From: Amaricoccus sp.
GTDB taxonomy: Bacteria; Pseudomonadota; Alphaproteobacteria; Rhodobacterales; Rhodobacteraceae
Length of the DNA stretch: 64,000 nt
Direction: 5' to 3'
NCBI RefSeq assembly: GCF_017993425.1
Contig: NZ_JAGOMQ010000003.1
Location: 80,468 to 144,467, forward strand
Shown: piece by piece, positions 1 through 9,483 of the stretch
Position numbering within the stretch: the stretch's first letter is position 1
Layout: every line of letters begins with the position of its first letter
Position numbers and translations under genes: made by a program
Notes under the pieces: generated by a model
Told to the model about the DNA's origin: nothing
Seen by the model: the letters and a program-made list of their open reading frames with translations, nothing else
Database searches by the model: none

Positions 1-330
1 CTGCCCGATCGCGTCCGAGGGCACGTCGGTCTCGCCGAGGCTCTCCAGCCGCCGCACGATGCCGGAGACCATCTGGTCGACGCGGTCGGGCTCGATCGGG
101 CGCTTCTGCAGCGCGATGCGGATCGAGCGCTCGAGCTTGTCGCGGTCGAAGGCCTCGCGCCGGCCGTTCTTCTTGATGACGACGAGGTCGCGCAGCTGCA
201 CCCGCTCGTAGGTGGTGAAGCGGCCGCCGCAGGCCGGGCAGAAGCGCCGCCGCCGGATCGAGACATGGTCTTCCGCCGGGCGGCTGTCCTTCACCTGGGT
301 GTCGATGTTGCCGCAGAACGGACAGCGCAT
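1..330 (-). CDS. nrdR: Transcriptional repressor NrdR (3' end outside window)
   Basis: N-terminal 110 residues of NrdR, the zinc- and nucleotide-binding repressor of ribonucleotide reductase genes. The protein opens with a zinc ribbon (CPFCG near residue 3, CPACGG near residue 31, followed by RFTTYER), then enters the ATP-cone domain ([16 protein letters not shown]). The ATG lies at 330-328. The family is usually about 150-160 residues, so roughly the last third of the ATP cone lies beyond the window edge. No nrd gene is visible here. Identity is clear from the N-terminal zinc ribbon. Confidence 0.95.
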   Translation of the reverse strand, partial: MRCPFCGNIDTQVKDSRPAEDHVSIRRRRFCPACGGRFTTYERVQLRDLVVIKKNGRREAFDRDKLERSIRIALQKRPIEPDRVDQMVSGIVRRLESLGETDVPSDAIGQ

Positions 331-416
331 GCCGAGATCCCCGGGGCCGTTGAGCTCACGATCGCACCGGACTATAGGCGGCGGTCAACCTCTTGGGTAG
401 GGATTTCTCGCGGCCA

Positions 417-917
417 CTAGATGCGCCGCGCCCGGGGCGTCGCCGCCAGCCGGACGACGCTGCGAAAGGTCTGCAACGACAGTTTCGTCTCGCAGGCCCG
501 CCCCTCCTGGCTGCCCACCCAGATCTCGTACTTGCCCTCGCGCGGGGCGGCGATGCGGATGCGGGCGTTCCGCTCGCCGCCGTTGTCGTCGTCGAAGAAC
601 CAGCGCCCCGTGGGCGTGCGCAGCAGGATCACCGTGTCGCAGTCGCCCTCGGTGCGCACCTCCAGATCCATGCGCTTGCGGTCGGCGACGTAGAGGATGC
701 TGGCGCTCGGGTCGAAGGGGATGTTCCCGGTCCCCGGCACCCCGTCGCAGAGCTCCAGCGGCACCGTTCCGCCGGCGCGCACCTCGGCGGTGAGCGGCGT
801 GCGCAGCCGACCGGCCAGCACGTGCAGCGGGTCGATGGCGGTCGGCCCGCCCGGACAGGCGTCGGCCACGCCGGCCCAGACCATCAGGCACAAGAGCCCC
901 AGAACCGCCCGCAGCAT
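417..917 (-). CDS. Secreted protein of unknown function
   Basis: 166 residues. A hydrophobic N-terminal signal peptide with likely cleavage after WAGVADA precedes a mature part carrying several cysteines (CPGG, ELCDG, GDCDT, ACET) that could form disulfides. The mature part is beta-rich, and the stretch GRWFFDDDNGGERNARIRI resembles the calcium/sugar-binding loop of pre-peptidase C-terminal (PPC) domains. I infer a periplasmic or exported beta-sandwich protein. It stands alone, 86 bp from nrdR, and its 5' side faces repeat A1. No specific function is claimed. Confidence 0.75.
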   Translation of the reverse strand: MLRAVLGLLCLMVWAGVADACPGGPTAIDPLHVLAGRLRTPLTAEVRAGGTVPLELCDGVPGTGNIPFDPSASILYVADRKRMDLEVRTEGDCDTVILLRTPTGRWFFDDDNGGERNARIRIAAPREGKYEIWVGSQEGRACETKLSLQTFRSVVRLAATPRARRI

Positions 918-1030
918 CGCCCCGCCCCCGCGCCGTCACCCCTTAACGCCACGTTAACGCCGCTCCCCTGCGTTCACCAAGCGCGGCGCGCGACACTGCT
1001 TAATCCGGCGACCGGGCCTGTGGGCAAGTC

Positions 1031-1380
1031 CACACTGCACGACAGTGGAGAGGAAGCCCGGCCCGAGGCTGGCCGCGACGCCGACGCCAGACGGATTTGA
1101 CCCGTGGCAAATCCGTCCGCGATCGCCCCTGCGGGGGGCGAGCGCGTCGCCGCGCTCGCCGGGGCGCTCACGGACGGATGGCGCGCTCCCGGAGAAATCG
1201 GCGCCCCTCACGGCTTCCGCGCCAACGCGCTCCAGCCGTCGGCGCGACAGGCGAAAGCCGTGCTTTCGCCTGTCGCGCCGGGCCTCGCGGGCAAGCCCGC
1301 TTCGGTCGGTCGGTCGGTCGGTCGGTCGGTCGGCGCGCGCCCCGTGGATCCAGCAGGGCAGACAGGTGTCGTGCAGTGTG
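1031..1380. mobile_element. Repeat family A, copy A1: MITE-like element with TIRs and 9-bp target duplication
   Basis: 350-bp element bounded by perfect 14-bp terminal inverted repeats, CACACTGCACGACA at 1031-1044 and its complement at 1367-1380. It is flanked on both sides by the 9-bp direct repeat GGGCAAGTC (1022-1030 and 1381-1389). The interior is full of inverted repeats, for example GACGGATTTG (1090-1099) with CAAATCCGTC (1108-1117). It lies in the opposite orientation to copies A2-A4. No transposase is encoded, and the open frames across it are GC artefacts. It fits a non-autonomous transposable element; the parental IS family is unknown. Confidence 0.85.
1302..1333. repeat. TCGG tetranucleotide microsatellite inside A1
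   Basis: Eight tandem TCGG units. The corresponding place in A2-A4 has only one or two units (GACCGACCGAAGC or GCGACCGAAGC on the other strand), so A1 has an expansion here. It lies outside any gene. Confidence 0.9.
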
Positions 1381-1388
1381 GGGCAAGT

Positions 1389-1448
1389 CTGTGGATAACC
1401 TGAAATCGCAGGTATATCAGCTATTTGACTCGCGTCCCGCTGTGGGAC
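1389..1448 (+). repeat. Repeat family D, copy D1
   Basis: 60-bp unit. It begins with CTGTGGATAAC, which contains TGTGGATAA, the complement of the DnaA-box consensus TTATCCACA (1390-1398), and ends with the palindrome GTCCCGCTGTGGGAC (1434-1448). It sits between A1 and the 3' end of trpA. The A1 target duplication abuts its left edge, so A1 inserted next to or into this unit. Copies D2 and D3 are at 6979-7049 and 58490-58562. Confidence 0.7.
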
Positions 1449-1459
1449 ACCCTGCCGGG

Positions 1460-2251
1460 TCAGGCCGAATGCGCCGCCTCGGCGAGGCTGCGGACGAAGG
1501 CGAGCACCTCGGCCGGGCTCTCGCCGGCGCCGATCCGCTCGACGATGGCCGAGCCCACCACCGCCCCGTCGGCGATCGCGGCGATCGAGCCTGCGGCCTC
1601 GGGGCTGCGGATGCCGAAGCCGACGCAGACCGGCAGCGGCGTGCCCGCCTTGATCCGGGCGACCTCCGGCGCGATCGACGCGGCGTTGGCCTCCGCCGAG
1701 CCGGTGATCCCGGTGATCGAGACGTAGTAGACGAAGCCCGAGGTGTTGGTCAGCACCTTCGGCAGCCGCTTCGCATCGGTCGTCGGCGTGGCGAGGCGGA
1801 TGAAGTTCAGCCCCGCCGCCTGCGCCGGCAGGCACAGCTCCTCGTCCTCCTCGGGCGGCAGGTCGACGACGATCAGCCCGTCCACCCCCGCCCCGGACGC
1901 CTCCGCGAGGAAGCGCTCGACCCCCATCGAATAGATCGGGTTGTAGTAGCCCATCAGCACCACCGGCGTGGCGTCGTCGTCCTCCCGGAAGGCGCGAACC
2001 ATGTCGAGGGTGCCCCGGAGCGTCTGTCCCGCCGCGAGCGCCCGCTGCCCGGCCCGCTGGATCGCCGGCCCGTCGGCCATCGGGTCGGTGAAGGGCATCC
2101 CGAGCTCGATCACGTCCACCCCCGCGCCGGGCAGGCCGCGGACGACGGCGAGCGAGGTGTCGGGGTCGGGATCGCCCGCCATGACGAAGGCGACGAAGGC
2201 CTTGCGGCGCTCGGCGCGCAGGCGATCAAAGGCGGCCTCGATGCGCGACAT
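1460..2251 (-). CDS. trpA: Tryptophan synthase alpha chain
   Basis: 263 residues, normal length for TrpA. It cleaves indole-3-glycerol phosphate to indole and glyceraldehyde 3-phosphate and works with TrpB in the last step of tryptophan synthesis. The catalytic Glu and Asp are both in [16 protein letters not shown]; the substrate loop YYNPIYSMG and phosphate-binding GFGIRSPE are present. I chose the ATG at 2251 ([11 protein letters not shown]), because the longer upstream frame is low-complexity. No trpB or trpF neighbours it, so the gene is apparently separated from the rest of the pathway or begins a block read leftward. Confidence 0.97.
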   Translation of the reverse strand: MSRIEAAFDRLRAERRKAFVAFVMAGDPDPDTSLAVVRGLPGAGVDVIELGMPFTDPMADGPAIQRAGQRALAAGQTLRGTLDMVRAFREDDDATPVVLMGYYNPIYSMGVERFLAEASGAGVDGLIVVDLPPEEDEELCLPAQAAGLNFIRLATPTTDAKRLPKVLTNTSGFVYYVSITGITGSAEANAASIAPEVARIKAGTPLPVCVGFGIRSPEAAGSIAAIADGAVVGSAIVERIGAGESPAEVLAFVRSLAEAAHSA

Positions 2252-2546
2252 CCCGTCCCTCCGGCGTTTCGCCGCCTTCTGCGCGAACCCGCCGCGAAAC
2301 GCAATCCCGCCCGCCCGCGCTCCCGCCCGGGCCCCCCGCCGCGGCCGATCTCCTGCGTCCGCGACCGGTCGCGAATCCGGGCGCGAATCCGGTCCCGGGC
2401 CGCGCCTGCGGCGTCGGGCCGGACGGGGCGGCGGCTCGCCCGGGCGGGGGGCCGCCCTCCTCGCCACGGAGGGCGGCCGTGCGGGCGAGAGATCGGGCCG
2501 GCGGCGGTCCGGGCCCTCGCCCGGGTCCGAGGATCCCGGAGGCGGT

Positions 2547-3578
2547 TCAGGGTCCGGCGAAGATCGTCTTCCAGTCGTCCTTCATGCTGATGACCCGCCA
2601 GTCGCGACCCTTCGCCTCGTCCATCAGCGACTGCGAGAACGTGCCGATCCTGCTGTCGGGGAGCCCGCCGGCCGGCCCGTAGGCGAACTCGCGGTCCTTG
2701 TCGTCGTGGAGGACGAGGAGGCCGAGCCGGCGGCCCTCGCCGGCGGTGGTCCATTCCAGCATCTGCCGGTCGCCGTCGGAGTTGCCGAAGGCGATCTGCG
2801 GGCGCTGGCCGATGAAGAGCTCGATGCCCTGCGCCTTGCCGGGACCGTCGTCGACGAAGAAGATCTTGGGCTCGCGCAGGAGTTGCGGCTTGCCGTCCAC
2901 GATCTCGTATTTCGTGGCGATGCTGGAGCCGACCACCTGCTCGGGCGGGACGCCGTAGACGTCCTCGGCATAGACCCGGACGAACTCCTGGCCGCCGCCG
3001 GTCACGAGATAGGTGCGAAAGCCGTTGTCGCGCAGGAACGCCATGACCTCGCGCATCGGCTGGTAGGTGAGCTCCGTCACCGGCCCGCGCTTCAGCGCCG
3101 GGTTCCGCGACTTCGGCAGCCAGTCGGCGACGAGGCCCGCGAAGTCGGCCGTGCTCATCCCGGCATGGGTGACGCCGATGATCTCGACCAGGTCCTTCTC
3201 GGAGAGCTTCGCCATCGCCGCGTGGTCGCCGGACAGGATCGCCTTGAAGGGCTCGGCGTCCTTCCACTCGGGGTGCTGCGGCGCCATCTCGGCGAGTCGG
3301 TCGAAGGCGAAGAGGCCCTGGGCGTACATCGGCTGCTCGACCCAGGTGGTGCCGTCCTGGTCGAAGGTGGCGACCCGGTCGCCGGGCTCGACATAGTCGG
3401 GGCCGCCCTCGGTGGTGACGGCCGCGACGAGGTCGAGGATCGCCTGCTTCGTGGGCGTGTCGTTCCACGACGGCAGGGGGTCGTCCTCGGCGAGGGCGGC
3501 GAGCGGCGCCGCGAGCAGCGCCATGCCGGCGATCGCGCCGAGAAGCGCGCGTCGCGTGAGGTGCAGGAGGTCGTGCAT
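2547..3578 (-). CDS. Exported HAD-superfamily phosphatase
   Basis: 343 residues. It has a twin-arginine-like N-terminus (LTRRALLG), a hydrophobic segment and a likely cleavage after AALA. HAD motifs follow: motif [10 protein letters not shown] (both Asp), motif II near YLVTGGG, a downstream Lys region and motif [11 protein letters not shown]. This matches periplasmic HAD hydrolases annotated as phosphoserine-phosphatase-like or haloacid dehalogenase-like. I infer a periplasmic phosphomonoesterase with unknown substrate. It stands alone between trpA (295-bp gap) and the cysteine hydrolase (177-bp gap). Confidence 0.85.
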   Translation of the reverse strand: MHDLLHLTRRALLGAIAGMALLAAPLAALAEDDPLPSWNDTPTKQAILDLVAAVTTEGGPDYVEPGDRVATFDQDGTTWVEQPMYAQGLFAFDRLAEMAPQHPEWKDAEPFKAILSGDHAAMAKLSEKDLVEIIGVTHAGMSTADFAGLVADWLPKSRNPALKRGPVTELTYQPMREVMAFLRDNGFRTYLVTGGGQEFVRVYAEDVYGVPPEQVVGSSIATKYEIVDGKPQLLREPKIFFVDDGPGKAQGIELFIGQRPQIAFGNSDGDRQMLEWTTAGEGRRLGLLVLHDDKDREFAYGPAGGLPDSRIGTFSQSLMDEAKGRDWRVISMKDDWKTIFAGP

Positions 3579-3755
3579 CGGAGGCCTCGGTGGCAGGGGG
3601 ATGCGAAGGATAGCCGCAATGGCCTCCGTTGTCGCGGCGGTCGTTTCCGTCGGCGCGACGGGCGCCGGAGAGGCGCCGCGAGGCCATGCCTCGCCATGGG
3701 CGAGTCCAAGGCTGATGCGAGATGTGTGACGCTCCCGCGCGCAAACGCGCCCCCC

Positions 3756-4382
3756 TCAGCCCGCGGCGCGGCGCTCGCGGGCGATGTGGGCGATCACCGC
3801 GTCCCGGGTCAGGAGGTCGGCGTATTTCTGGCCGATGTCGTGCAGGTTCGCCTCGTGCGCGGCGGCGCTGCGGTCGCCCACGCAGTCGACCGCGACGATC
3901 GGCCGGAAGTTGTGGCTGATCGCGTCCACCACCGTGGCGCGCACGCAGCCGCTGGTGGTGCAGCCTGCGAAGATCAGGGTGTCCACGCCGCGCCGGATCA
4001 GGTGCGAGGCGAGGTCGGTCCCGAAGAACGCCGAGGGGAGCTTCTTCTTCAGCACCCGCTCGCCCGCCTCCGGGGCCAGCGAGGAGATGAACCGGCTCGA
4101 TTCCGCGCTCTCGGTCAGCTGCCGCAGCCGCGGGGCCTTCACCGTCCAGAACCCGCAATCCGAGCCGTCGTCGGCATAGGCGATGCGGGTATGGACGATC
4201 GGCAGCCCCGCCTCGCGGGCGGCGAGCAGAAGCGGCCGGGTCCGCTGCGCCGCCTCGGTGATCGCCGGGTACTGGCTGCGGTAGAAGAAGCCGTTGACGA
4301 AGTCGATGATGAGGAGCGCCGGCCGCTCGCCGAAGCCGATCGAGCCGCCCAGTCCTTCCGTGCTGGCCTCCGGGCCCGGCAT
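3756..4382 (-). CDS. Isochorismatase-family cysteine hydrolase
   Basis: 208 residues. The Asp-Lys-Cys triad of the isochorismatase/N-carbamoylsarcosine amidase fold is visible: Asp in LLIIDFVNGF, Lys in VLKKKLPSAF and the nucleophile in FAGCTTSGCVRAT with the usual cis-peptide neighbourhood. The family hydrolyses amides such as N-carbamoylsarcosine, nicotinamide or ureidoacrylate, and the exact substrate cannot be read here. Start taken at ATG 4382 (MPGPEAS); an upstream in-frame start adds about 24 residues of atypical sequence. Confidence 0.88.
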   Translation of the reverse strand: MPGPEASTEGLGGSIGFGERPALLIIDFVNGFFYRSQYPAITEAAQRTRPLLLAAREAGLPIVHTRIAYADDGSDCGFWTVKAPRLRQLTESAESSRFISSLAPEAGERVLKKKLPSAFFGTDLASHLIRRGVDTLIFAGCTTSGCVRATVVDAISHNFRPIVAVDCVGDRSAAAHEANLHDIGQKYADLLTRDAVIAHIARERRAAG

Positions 4383-4470
4383 GGTCTCCTCCGTCGCCGC
4401 CACTCTATCGGGCGGCCTCGCCCCATTGTTGCGCCAAGCCCGCGACGGACGCAACCGGCTCGGCTGTCGC

Positions 4471-4932
4471 TCAGCTGTCCGGCGCGGGGCTCGCGTCGGG
4501 ACGGAACAGCCCCTGCTGCTTCAGCGCGTCGGCGACCTCCTTCGGCATGTAGCTCTCGTCGTGCTTGGCCAGCACCTCCGAGGCGACGAACACCCCGTCC
4601 TCGATCTCGCCCGACGCGATCACCCCCTGGCCTTCGCGGAAGAGGTCGGGCAGCACGCCCGAGAAGCGCACCGGCGTCGTGTCGCTGCCGTCGGTGACCA
4701 CGAAGCGCACCTCCGCCCCCTGGCCGCGCAGCACCGATCCCGCCTCGACGAGCCCGCCGAGCCGGAAGCGCTCGCCGGCGCGGGGCGGGTCGAGGGCGAC
4801 CTGCGAGGGGGTGCGGAAGAACTCGATGCCGTCGCGCATCGCGTAGCCGATGACGCCGGTCGCGACGGCGAGGAGCGCCGCGGCGACGACGACGAGCTGG
4901 ATGCGGCGGCGTTTCCTGAGGCCGACGGCCAC
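4471..4932 (-). CDS. ccmE: Cytochrome c maturation haem chaperone CcmE
   Basis: 153 residues. One N-terminal membrane anchor (about residues 11-30) precedes a periplasmic OB-fold. The haem-binding motif HDESY is intact, with the covalent-haem His at about residue 124 and Tyr128. CcmE accepts haem from CcmC and passes it to CcmF/H for cytochrome c maturation. Other ccm genes are not adjacent. The C-terminal tail after YMP is short. Identification is firm from HDESYMP. Confidence 0.96.
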   Translation of the reverse strand: MAVGLRKRRRIQLVVVAAALLAVATGVIGYAMRDGIEFFRTPSQVALDPPRAGERFRLGGLVEAGSVLRGQGAEVRFVVTDGSDTTPVRFSGVLPDLFREGQGVIASGEIEDGVFVASEVLAKHDESYMPKEVADALKQQGLFRPDASPAPDS

Positions 4933-4993
4933 GGCTGGGCTCCCCCCTTGGCTCGCGCCTATCTAGGCGCTCGCGGCCGCGGCTCCAAGCCCC

Positions 4994-5851
4994 TCAATCC
5001 GCCGGCCATGTCCCCTGCGGCCGCGGATGCGGGGCGAGGCGGTGGAGCGCCGCGTTGAGCTCGGCCCCGTAGATGATCGTCACGGCCGTGATGTAGAAGA
5101 ACATCAGCGTGATGATGACGCCCGCCAGCGTGCCGTAGGTCACCGTGTAGGTCGGCGTGAAGCTCAGGTAGATCGAGAAGCCGCTGGCGGTCGCGAGCCA
5201 GATCACCGTCGTGGCGACCACCCCCGGCCAGAGGCTGCGGAGCGCGATCTTCCGCCCCGGCAGGGTGAGGTGCATGGTGAGCACGAACCCGGCGAGCACG
5301 ATCACCCCGAAGCCGTAGGTCAGCCAGCCGGCGACGAGCGGGATCTTGCGGTTGGCGAAGTCCTCGGCCGTCGCGAGCATCAGCGGGCTGAAGATGATCA
5401 GGAGCCCGAGCAGCGCCGAGACGATCGCGCCCACGAACACCATCACGATGGCGAGCGCCCGGTTGGTGAACCAGCCGCGCGGGTCCACCACCGCATAGGC
5501 CCGGTCGAAGGCGATGCGGAAGCTGTCGACGGCGTTCGAGGCGACATAGACGGCGAAGGCGGCCGAGAGCGTCAGCACCCCCCCGCTGCGCTTGGCCAGC
5601 ACCTCGAGGACGACGGGCTCCAGCGTCAGCGCCACATGCTCCGGGGCGATGGCGAAGAGCGCGTCGATGATCTCGGCCGAGCGGGTGCTGCCGACCAGGA
5701 TGCCGATCAGCGTCGCGGCGAAGATCAGGAAGGGAAAGATCGACAGGAGGCCCGAGAAGGCGATCGAGCCCGACATTACCCAGCCGTCGTTGAGGTTGAA
5801 GCGGTCTTGCGCGTCCCAGAGCGCGCGGAGGAACCGCTTGAGCCCCTTCAC
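4994..5851 (-). CDS. YihY/BrkB-family inner membrane protein
   Basis: 285 residues with about six hydrophobic membrane segments and the family features [32 protein letters not shown] and IYGAELNA near the C-terminus. The family was once mislabelled RNase BN and its function is not settled. I chose GTG 5851, which overlaps the argC stop as GTGA, so translation is probably coupled to argC. This start gives the usual N-terminus with an amphipathic helix ([15 protein letters not shown]). Confidence 0.9.
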   Translation of the reverse strand: MKGLKRFLRALWDAQDRFNLNDGWVMSGSIAFSGLLSIFPFLIFAATLIGILVGSTRSAEIIDALFAIAPEHVALTLEPVVLEVLAKRSGGVLTLSAAFAVYVASNAVDSFRIAFDRAYAVVDPRGWFTNRALAIVMVFVGAIVSALLGLLIIFSPLMLATAEDFANRKIPLVAGWLTYGFGVIVLAGFVLTMHLTLPGRKIALRSLWPGVVATTVIWLATASGFSIYLSFTPTYTVTYGTLAGVIITLMFFYITAVTIIYGAELNAALHRLAPHPRPQGTWPAD

Positions 5852-6879
5852 GGAAAGAGAGGCGCCGCCATCAGGCCCGTCGTCTCCGGCAGGCCGAGCA
5901 TCAGGTTGGCGTTCTGCAGCGCCTGGCCCGAGGAGCCCTTGGTCAGGTTGTCGAGCGTCGAGAACACCATGACCCGCCCCGGCCGGCGGTCGGCGATCAC
6001 GCCGAGATGGACGAAGTTCGAGCCGCGCACGTGCCGCGTCGCCGGGGCTTCGCCGAGCGGCAGCACGACGAGGAAGGGCTCGTCCGCATAGGCCTCGGCC
6101 AGCGTCGCATGGATGCGCTCCGCCTCGCCCCGGACGTAGATCGTCGCGAGGATGCCGCGGTTCTGCGGCAGCAGGTGCGGCACGAAGGTCACCTCCACCG
6201 GCTTGCCGGCGGCCAGCGCGAACTCCTGGTCGAACTCCGCGAGGTGGCGGTGCTTCGCCACGTTGTAGGCGGCGTAGCCCTCGGACACCTCGGAATGGAG
6301 CATCGCCTCCTTCGGCGAGCGGCCGGCGCCGGAGACGCCGGTGGCGAGGTCGATCAGGATGTCGTCGGTCTCGATCACCCCGGCGCGGAGCAGCGGGATC
6401 AGCCCGTACATGCCGGTCGCCGCGTTGCAGCCGGTCCCGGCCACGAGGCGCGCCGCCTTGATCTCGTCGCGGTAGAACTCGGTCAGCCCGTAGACCGCCT
6501 CGGCCTGGAGGTCGAGCGCGAGGTGCTCGTGGCCGTACCACCGCGCATAGACCGCGGGGTCGCGCAGCCGGAAGTCGGCGGAGAGGTCGACGATCTTCAG
6601 GTCCCGGGGCAGGGCGGCGATGACCTCCTGGCTGGTCGCGTGGGGCAACGCGCAGAAGGCGAGGTCGATCCCAGCGAGGTCGGCGTCGGGAATCGTCCCC
6701 AGCCGCGGCAGGTCGAGATGGCGCAGGTGGGGGAACACCTCGCCCATGGTCTGCCCGGCCTTGCGGTCGGCGGTGAGCGCGGCGATGCGCAGGGACGGGT
6801 GGGTGGCGATCAGCCGCACCAGCTCGGCGCCGGTGTAGCCCGACGCCCCGAGGATCGCGACGCGAAACTGCCTGTCCAA
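5848..6879 (-). CDS. argC: N-acetyl-gamma-glutamyl-phosphate reductase
   Basis: 343 residues. It catalyses the NADPH-dependent reduction of N-acetylglutamyl phosphate in arginine synthesis. The Rossmann motif [15 protein letters not shown] is at the N-terminus, the catalytic Cys is in AGTGCNAATG, and the C-terminal signature is [14 protein letters not shown]. The best start is TTG at 6879 with GAAGGGGG just upstream; the longer ORF to 6993 adds a proline/arginine-rich leader unlike the family. The Cys context GCNA differs from the common PGCYPT version. Downstream it overlaps the YihY/BrkB gene by 4 bp. Confidence 0.95.
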   Translation of the reverse strand: MDRQFRVAILGASGYTGAELVRLIATHPSLRIAALTADRKAGQTMGEVFPHLRHLDLPRLGTIPDADLAGIDLAFCALPHATSQEVIAALPRDLKIVDLSADFRLRDPAVYARWYGHEHLALDLQAEAVYGLTEFYRDEIKAARLVAGTGCNAATGMYGLIPLLRAGVIETDDILIDLATGVSGAGRSPKEAMLHSEVSEGYAAYNVAKHRHLAEFDQEFALAAGKPVEVTFVPHLLPQNRGILATIYVRGEAERIHATLAEAYADEPFLVVLPLGEAPATRHVRGSNFVHLGVIADRRPGRVMVFSTLDNLTKGSSGQALQNANLMLGLPETTGLMAAPLFP

Positions 6880-6978
6880 CTTCGAGCCCCCTTCTGGCCG
6901 GGGCCGATCCCTAGTGGAAACCCCGGGCGCGATCAATCCGCCGCGTGGCGCAGCCGGCCGCCGGGTCGCCAAAAGCGC

Positions 6979-7049
6979 CGCACAGTGCGACATGGGGCAA
7001 TTGTCTGGAATAAAACGGAAAAAGTGTTAACAGGGCAGTTATCCACAGG
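6979..7049 (-). repeat. Repeat family D, copy D2
   Basis: On the minus strand this begins CCTGTGGATAACTGCC at 7049, continues through GTTAACACTTTT and ends with the palindrome CGCACTGTGCG (6979-6989). It closely matches D3 over the first 30 bases and in overall layout. The DnaA-box-like TTATCCACA is at 7039-7047 on the plus strand. It lies in the 308-bp gap between murI and the chosen argC start, with nothing else recognised there. Confidence 0.7.
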
Positions 7050-7187
7050 GTCGGCGCCGGGCGTGCTCCGGAACGGAAAGGCGCCGGCGTCGTCCGGGCT
7101 CGCTTGCCGGCCTTCCCTCCACGGCGCTCCGGGCCAAACGCGCCGGGGCGAGGACCGGCGCGCGGCGGCGCGTCGGGGAAGGTGGCC

Positions 7188-8003
7188 TCAGGCCGGCCCG
7201 AAGGGCAGGGGCTCGCCCATGAAGCGGGCGGCGCTGGCCCCGACGGCGGCGGGGTCGCCGGTGGTCAGGTAGGAGAGCCGTCCCGCGCCGCTACGGAAGG
7301 CCGGGTGGCGCCGGAGATAGTCGGCGAGGCTCTCGGCGACCACCTCGGGCTGCGAGACCAGCGTGGTCGTGGCCGGCAGCGCTGCGCGGAAGGCCGCCTC
7401 GACCAGCGGGTAATGCGTGCAGCCGAGCACCGCCGATTGCGGGCGCGGCAGGCGGGAGAGCAGGGCGGCCACGTGCTCGCGGGCCACGGCCCCGGCGCGG
7501 CCCATGTCGCCCGCCTCGATCGCCTCGACGAGCCCGACGCAGGCCTGCGGCTCCACCCGAACGTCGCGGGCGCGGAACTTCAGCTCGCGCGGGAAGGCCC
7601 CGGAGGCGACGGTGGCCGGGGTGGCGAAGAGCGCCACGTCGCGGAGGCCCGTATGGGTCGGCGGCCCGTCGTCGCCCCAGTTGCGCCGCGTCAGGTGCTC
7701 GATGACCGGGACGAAGACCCCGAGCACGCGGCGGCGCGTCGGATCGAGCCAGTCGGTCTGCAGGTCGTGCAGCGCCACCGCCGAGGCGGTGTTGCAGGCG
7801 AGGACGACGAGGTCGCAGCCCTCGCGGAACAGCCGCTTGACCCCCTCGACCGTCAGGTCGTGGATCTCGCGCGGCGGCCGGCGGCCGTAGGGCGCGTTGC
7901 GGTTGTCGCCGAGATAGACGAAGTCCTGCTCCGGCAGCCGCCGCGCCATGGCGCGCAGCACCGTCAGCCCGCCGAGCCCGCTGTCGAAGACCCCGATCGC
8001 CAA
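7188..8003 (-). CDS. murI: Glutamate racemase
   Basis: 271 residues, typical length. It makes D-glutamate for peptidoglycan. Both catalytic cysteines are present in their motifs, LACNTAS and LGCTHYP, along with the N-terminal FDSGLGGLTVL and the YLGDNRNAPYG loop. ATG 8003 starts MAIGVFDSG, as in homologues. It stands alone, 184 bp from the hisE stop on one side and 308 bp from argC on the other. Confidence 0.97.
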   Translation of the reverse strand: MAIGVFDSGLGGLTVLRAMARRLPEQDFVYLGDNRNAPYGRRPPREIHDLTVEGVKRLFREGCDLVVLACNTASAVALHDLQTDWLDPTRRRVLGVFVPVIEHLTRRNWGDDGPPTHTGLRDVALFATPATVASGAFPRELKFRARDVRVEPQACVGLVEAIEAGDMGRAGAVAREHVAALLSRLPRPQSAVLGCTHYPLVEAAFRAALPATTTLVSQPEVVAESLADYLRRHPAFRSGAGRLSYLTTGDPAAVGASAARFMGEPLPFGPA

Positions 8004-8210
8004 GATGACCTCTCCCGTCCATGCCGCGCGCGCCCAGCGTTCTATTGCGGGCGCGGACGCGGCGCGAGGGGCATCTGCGGCGCCCGTGCGGGAAACGGCC
8101 GGGACGGGCCGGCGGATCGCATCCGGCGCAGGAGCCGGTCGGCTCCGTCCGCCTCGCCGGCCGCGCCCTGCCGGCCTGCGGCGTCGTGGCGCCCGGCGCG
8201 TCGGCGCAGC

Positions 8211-8534
8211 TCAGCCCTTCGGCCGGCGCGCCGCCTTCTCCGCGACGCCGGAGACGCCCTCGCGCCGCTCGAGCTCGGCGAGCACCGCCGCCCAGGCGAC
8301 GCCGGAGGCCGCGAGCATCACCTGGAGGTGGTAGAGCGCGTCGGCCGCCTCGTGGGCCAGCGCGGCGCGGTCGCCCTGCGCGGCCGCGACGATGGCCTCG
8401 ACCGCCTCCTCGCCGAACTTCTCGGCGCATTTCCCCGGCCCCCTCGCCAGCAGCGCCGCGGTGTGCGAGGCGGCCGGGTCGGCCCCGGCGCGGGCCTCGA
8501 TGGTGGCGTAGAGGCGGGCGAGAACGTCGCTCAT
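8211..8534 (-). CDS. hisE: Phosphoribosyl-ATP pyrophosphatase
   Basis: 107 residues, usual for HisE. It hydrolyses phosphoribosyl-ATP to phosphoribosyl-AMP, the second step of histidine synthesis. The MazG-like helical motif is clear: [13 protein letters not shown] with metal-binding acidic residues, then [14 protein letters not shown]. The start ATG 8534 overlaps the hisF stop as ATGA, so it is translated from the hisF transcript. The C-terminus is short and basic (AARRPKG). Confidence 0.96.
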   Translation of the reverse strand: MSDVLARLYATIEARAGADPAASHTAALLARGPGKCAEKFGEEAVEAIVAAAQGDRAALAHEAADALYHLQVMLAASGVAWAAVLAELERREGVSGVAEKAARRPKG

Positions 8535-9292
8535 GTCAGCCTCACCGGGATGCCGGCGGCGGCCATCGCGGCCTTGGCCTCGCCGATCGTGTGGGTTCCG
8601 AAGTGGAAGATCGAGGCGGCGAGCACCGCCGAGGCGTGCCCCTCGGTCACCCCCTCGACCAGATGCGCGAGCTCGCCCACGCCCCCCGAGGCGATGACCG
8701 GCACCGGTACCGCGTCGGCGATGGCGCGGGTCAGCGCGAGGTTGTAGCCCGCCTTCGTCCCGTCGCGGTCCATCGAGGTCAGCAGGATCTCCCCCGCCCC
8801 CCGCGCCGCCATGTCCCTCGCGAAGGCCACCGCGTCGATCCCGGTCGCCCGCGTGCCGCCATGGGTGAAGATCTCCCACCGCCCCGGCGCCACGGTCTTG
8901 GCGTCGATCGCCACCACGATGCACTGGGCGCCGAACTTGTTCGCCGCGGCGTTGACGACGTCGGGCGTCGCCACGGCGGCCGAGTTGAAGCTCGCCTTGT
9001 CGGCGCCGGCGAGCAGGAGCTGCCGCACGTCCTCCGGCGTCCGCACGCCGCCCCCGACCGTCAGCGGCATGAAGCACTGCTCGGCGGTGCGCGAGGCGAG
9101 GTCGAGAAGCGTCCCCCGGTTCTCCAGGCTTGCCGCGATGTCGAGGAAGCAGAGCTCGTCCGCCCCTTGCGCGTCATAGGCGCGAGCGGCCTCGACGGGG
9201 TCGCCGGCGTCGCGCAGGCCCTCGAAGTTCACGCCCTTGACGACGCGGCCGTCCTTGACGTCGAGGCAGGGGATGACGCGGACCTTGAGCAT
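8531..9292 (-). CDS. hisF: Imidazole glycerol phosphate synthase subunit HisF
   Basis: 253 residues. HisF is the cyclase subunit that, with HisH, forms imidazole glycerol phosphate and AICAR. Catalytic Asp residues are in [15 protein letters not shown] and [12 protein letters not shown]; phosphate-binding loops are LTVGGGVRT and IASGGVGE. It is followed by hisE with a 4-bp overlap. Upstream lie 191 bp and then two membrane protein genes that separate it from hisA. HisH is not in the window. Confidence 0.98.
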   Translation of the reverse strand: MLKVRVIPCLDVKDGRVVKGVNFEGLRDAGDPVEAARAYDAQGADELCFLDIAASLENRGTLLDLASRTAEQCFMPLTVGGGVRTPEDVRQLLLAGADKASFNSAAVATPDVVNAAANKFGAQCIVVAIDAKTVAPGRWEIFTHGGTRATGIDAVAFARDMAARGAGEILLTSMDRDGTKAGYNLALTRAIADAVPVPVIASGGVGELAHLVEGVTEGHASAVLAASIFHFGTHTIGEAKAAMAAAGIPVRLT

Positions 9293-9483
9293 TGACCCTC
9301 CGGGCTCACGGCCGATCCGATAGACGACCGCCCGCCGCGCGTCCAGCGAGCCGCGGCGAAACCTTCGCCCCCACGCCGCGTTCCGCAGGCGGAAGCCTCA
9401 CCATGCTCGCCGACAGGTCGATCAGGCCCGGCGACGTCATCTCGCTTGGCGAGACCTTCGGCTGACCGAAGGGCGCCGCGAAG

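Noticed and set aside
1045..1398. ORFs of about 100-120 codons across the A elements (for example those reading PDGFDPWQIRPRSPL)
   Set aside because: Similar frames recur in the copies because the repeat is GC-rich, but they are not kept intact between copies and have no start signals.
1968..4697. 909-codon ORF on the plus strand
   Set aside because: It runs antisense through trpA, the HAD phosphatase and the cysteine hydrolase; open only because of high G+C.
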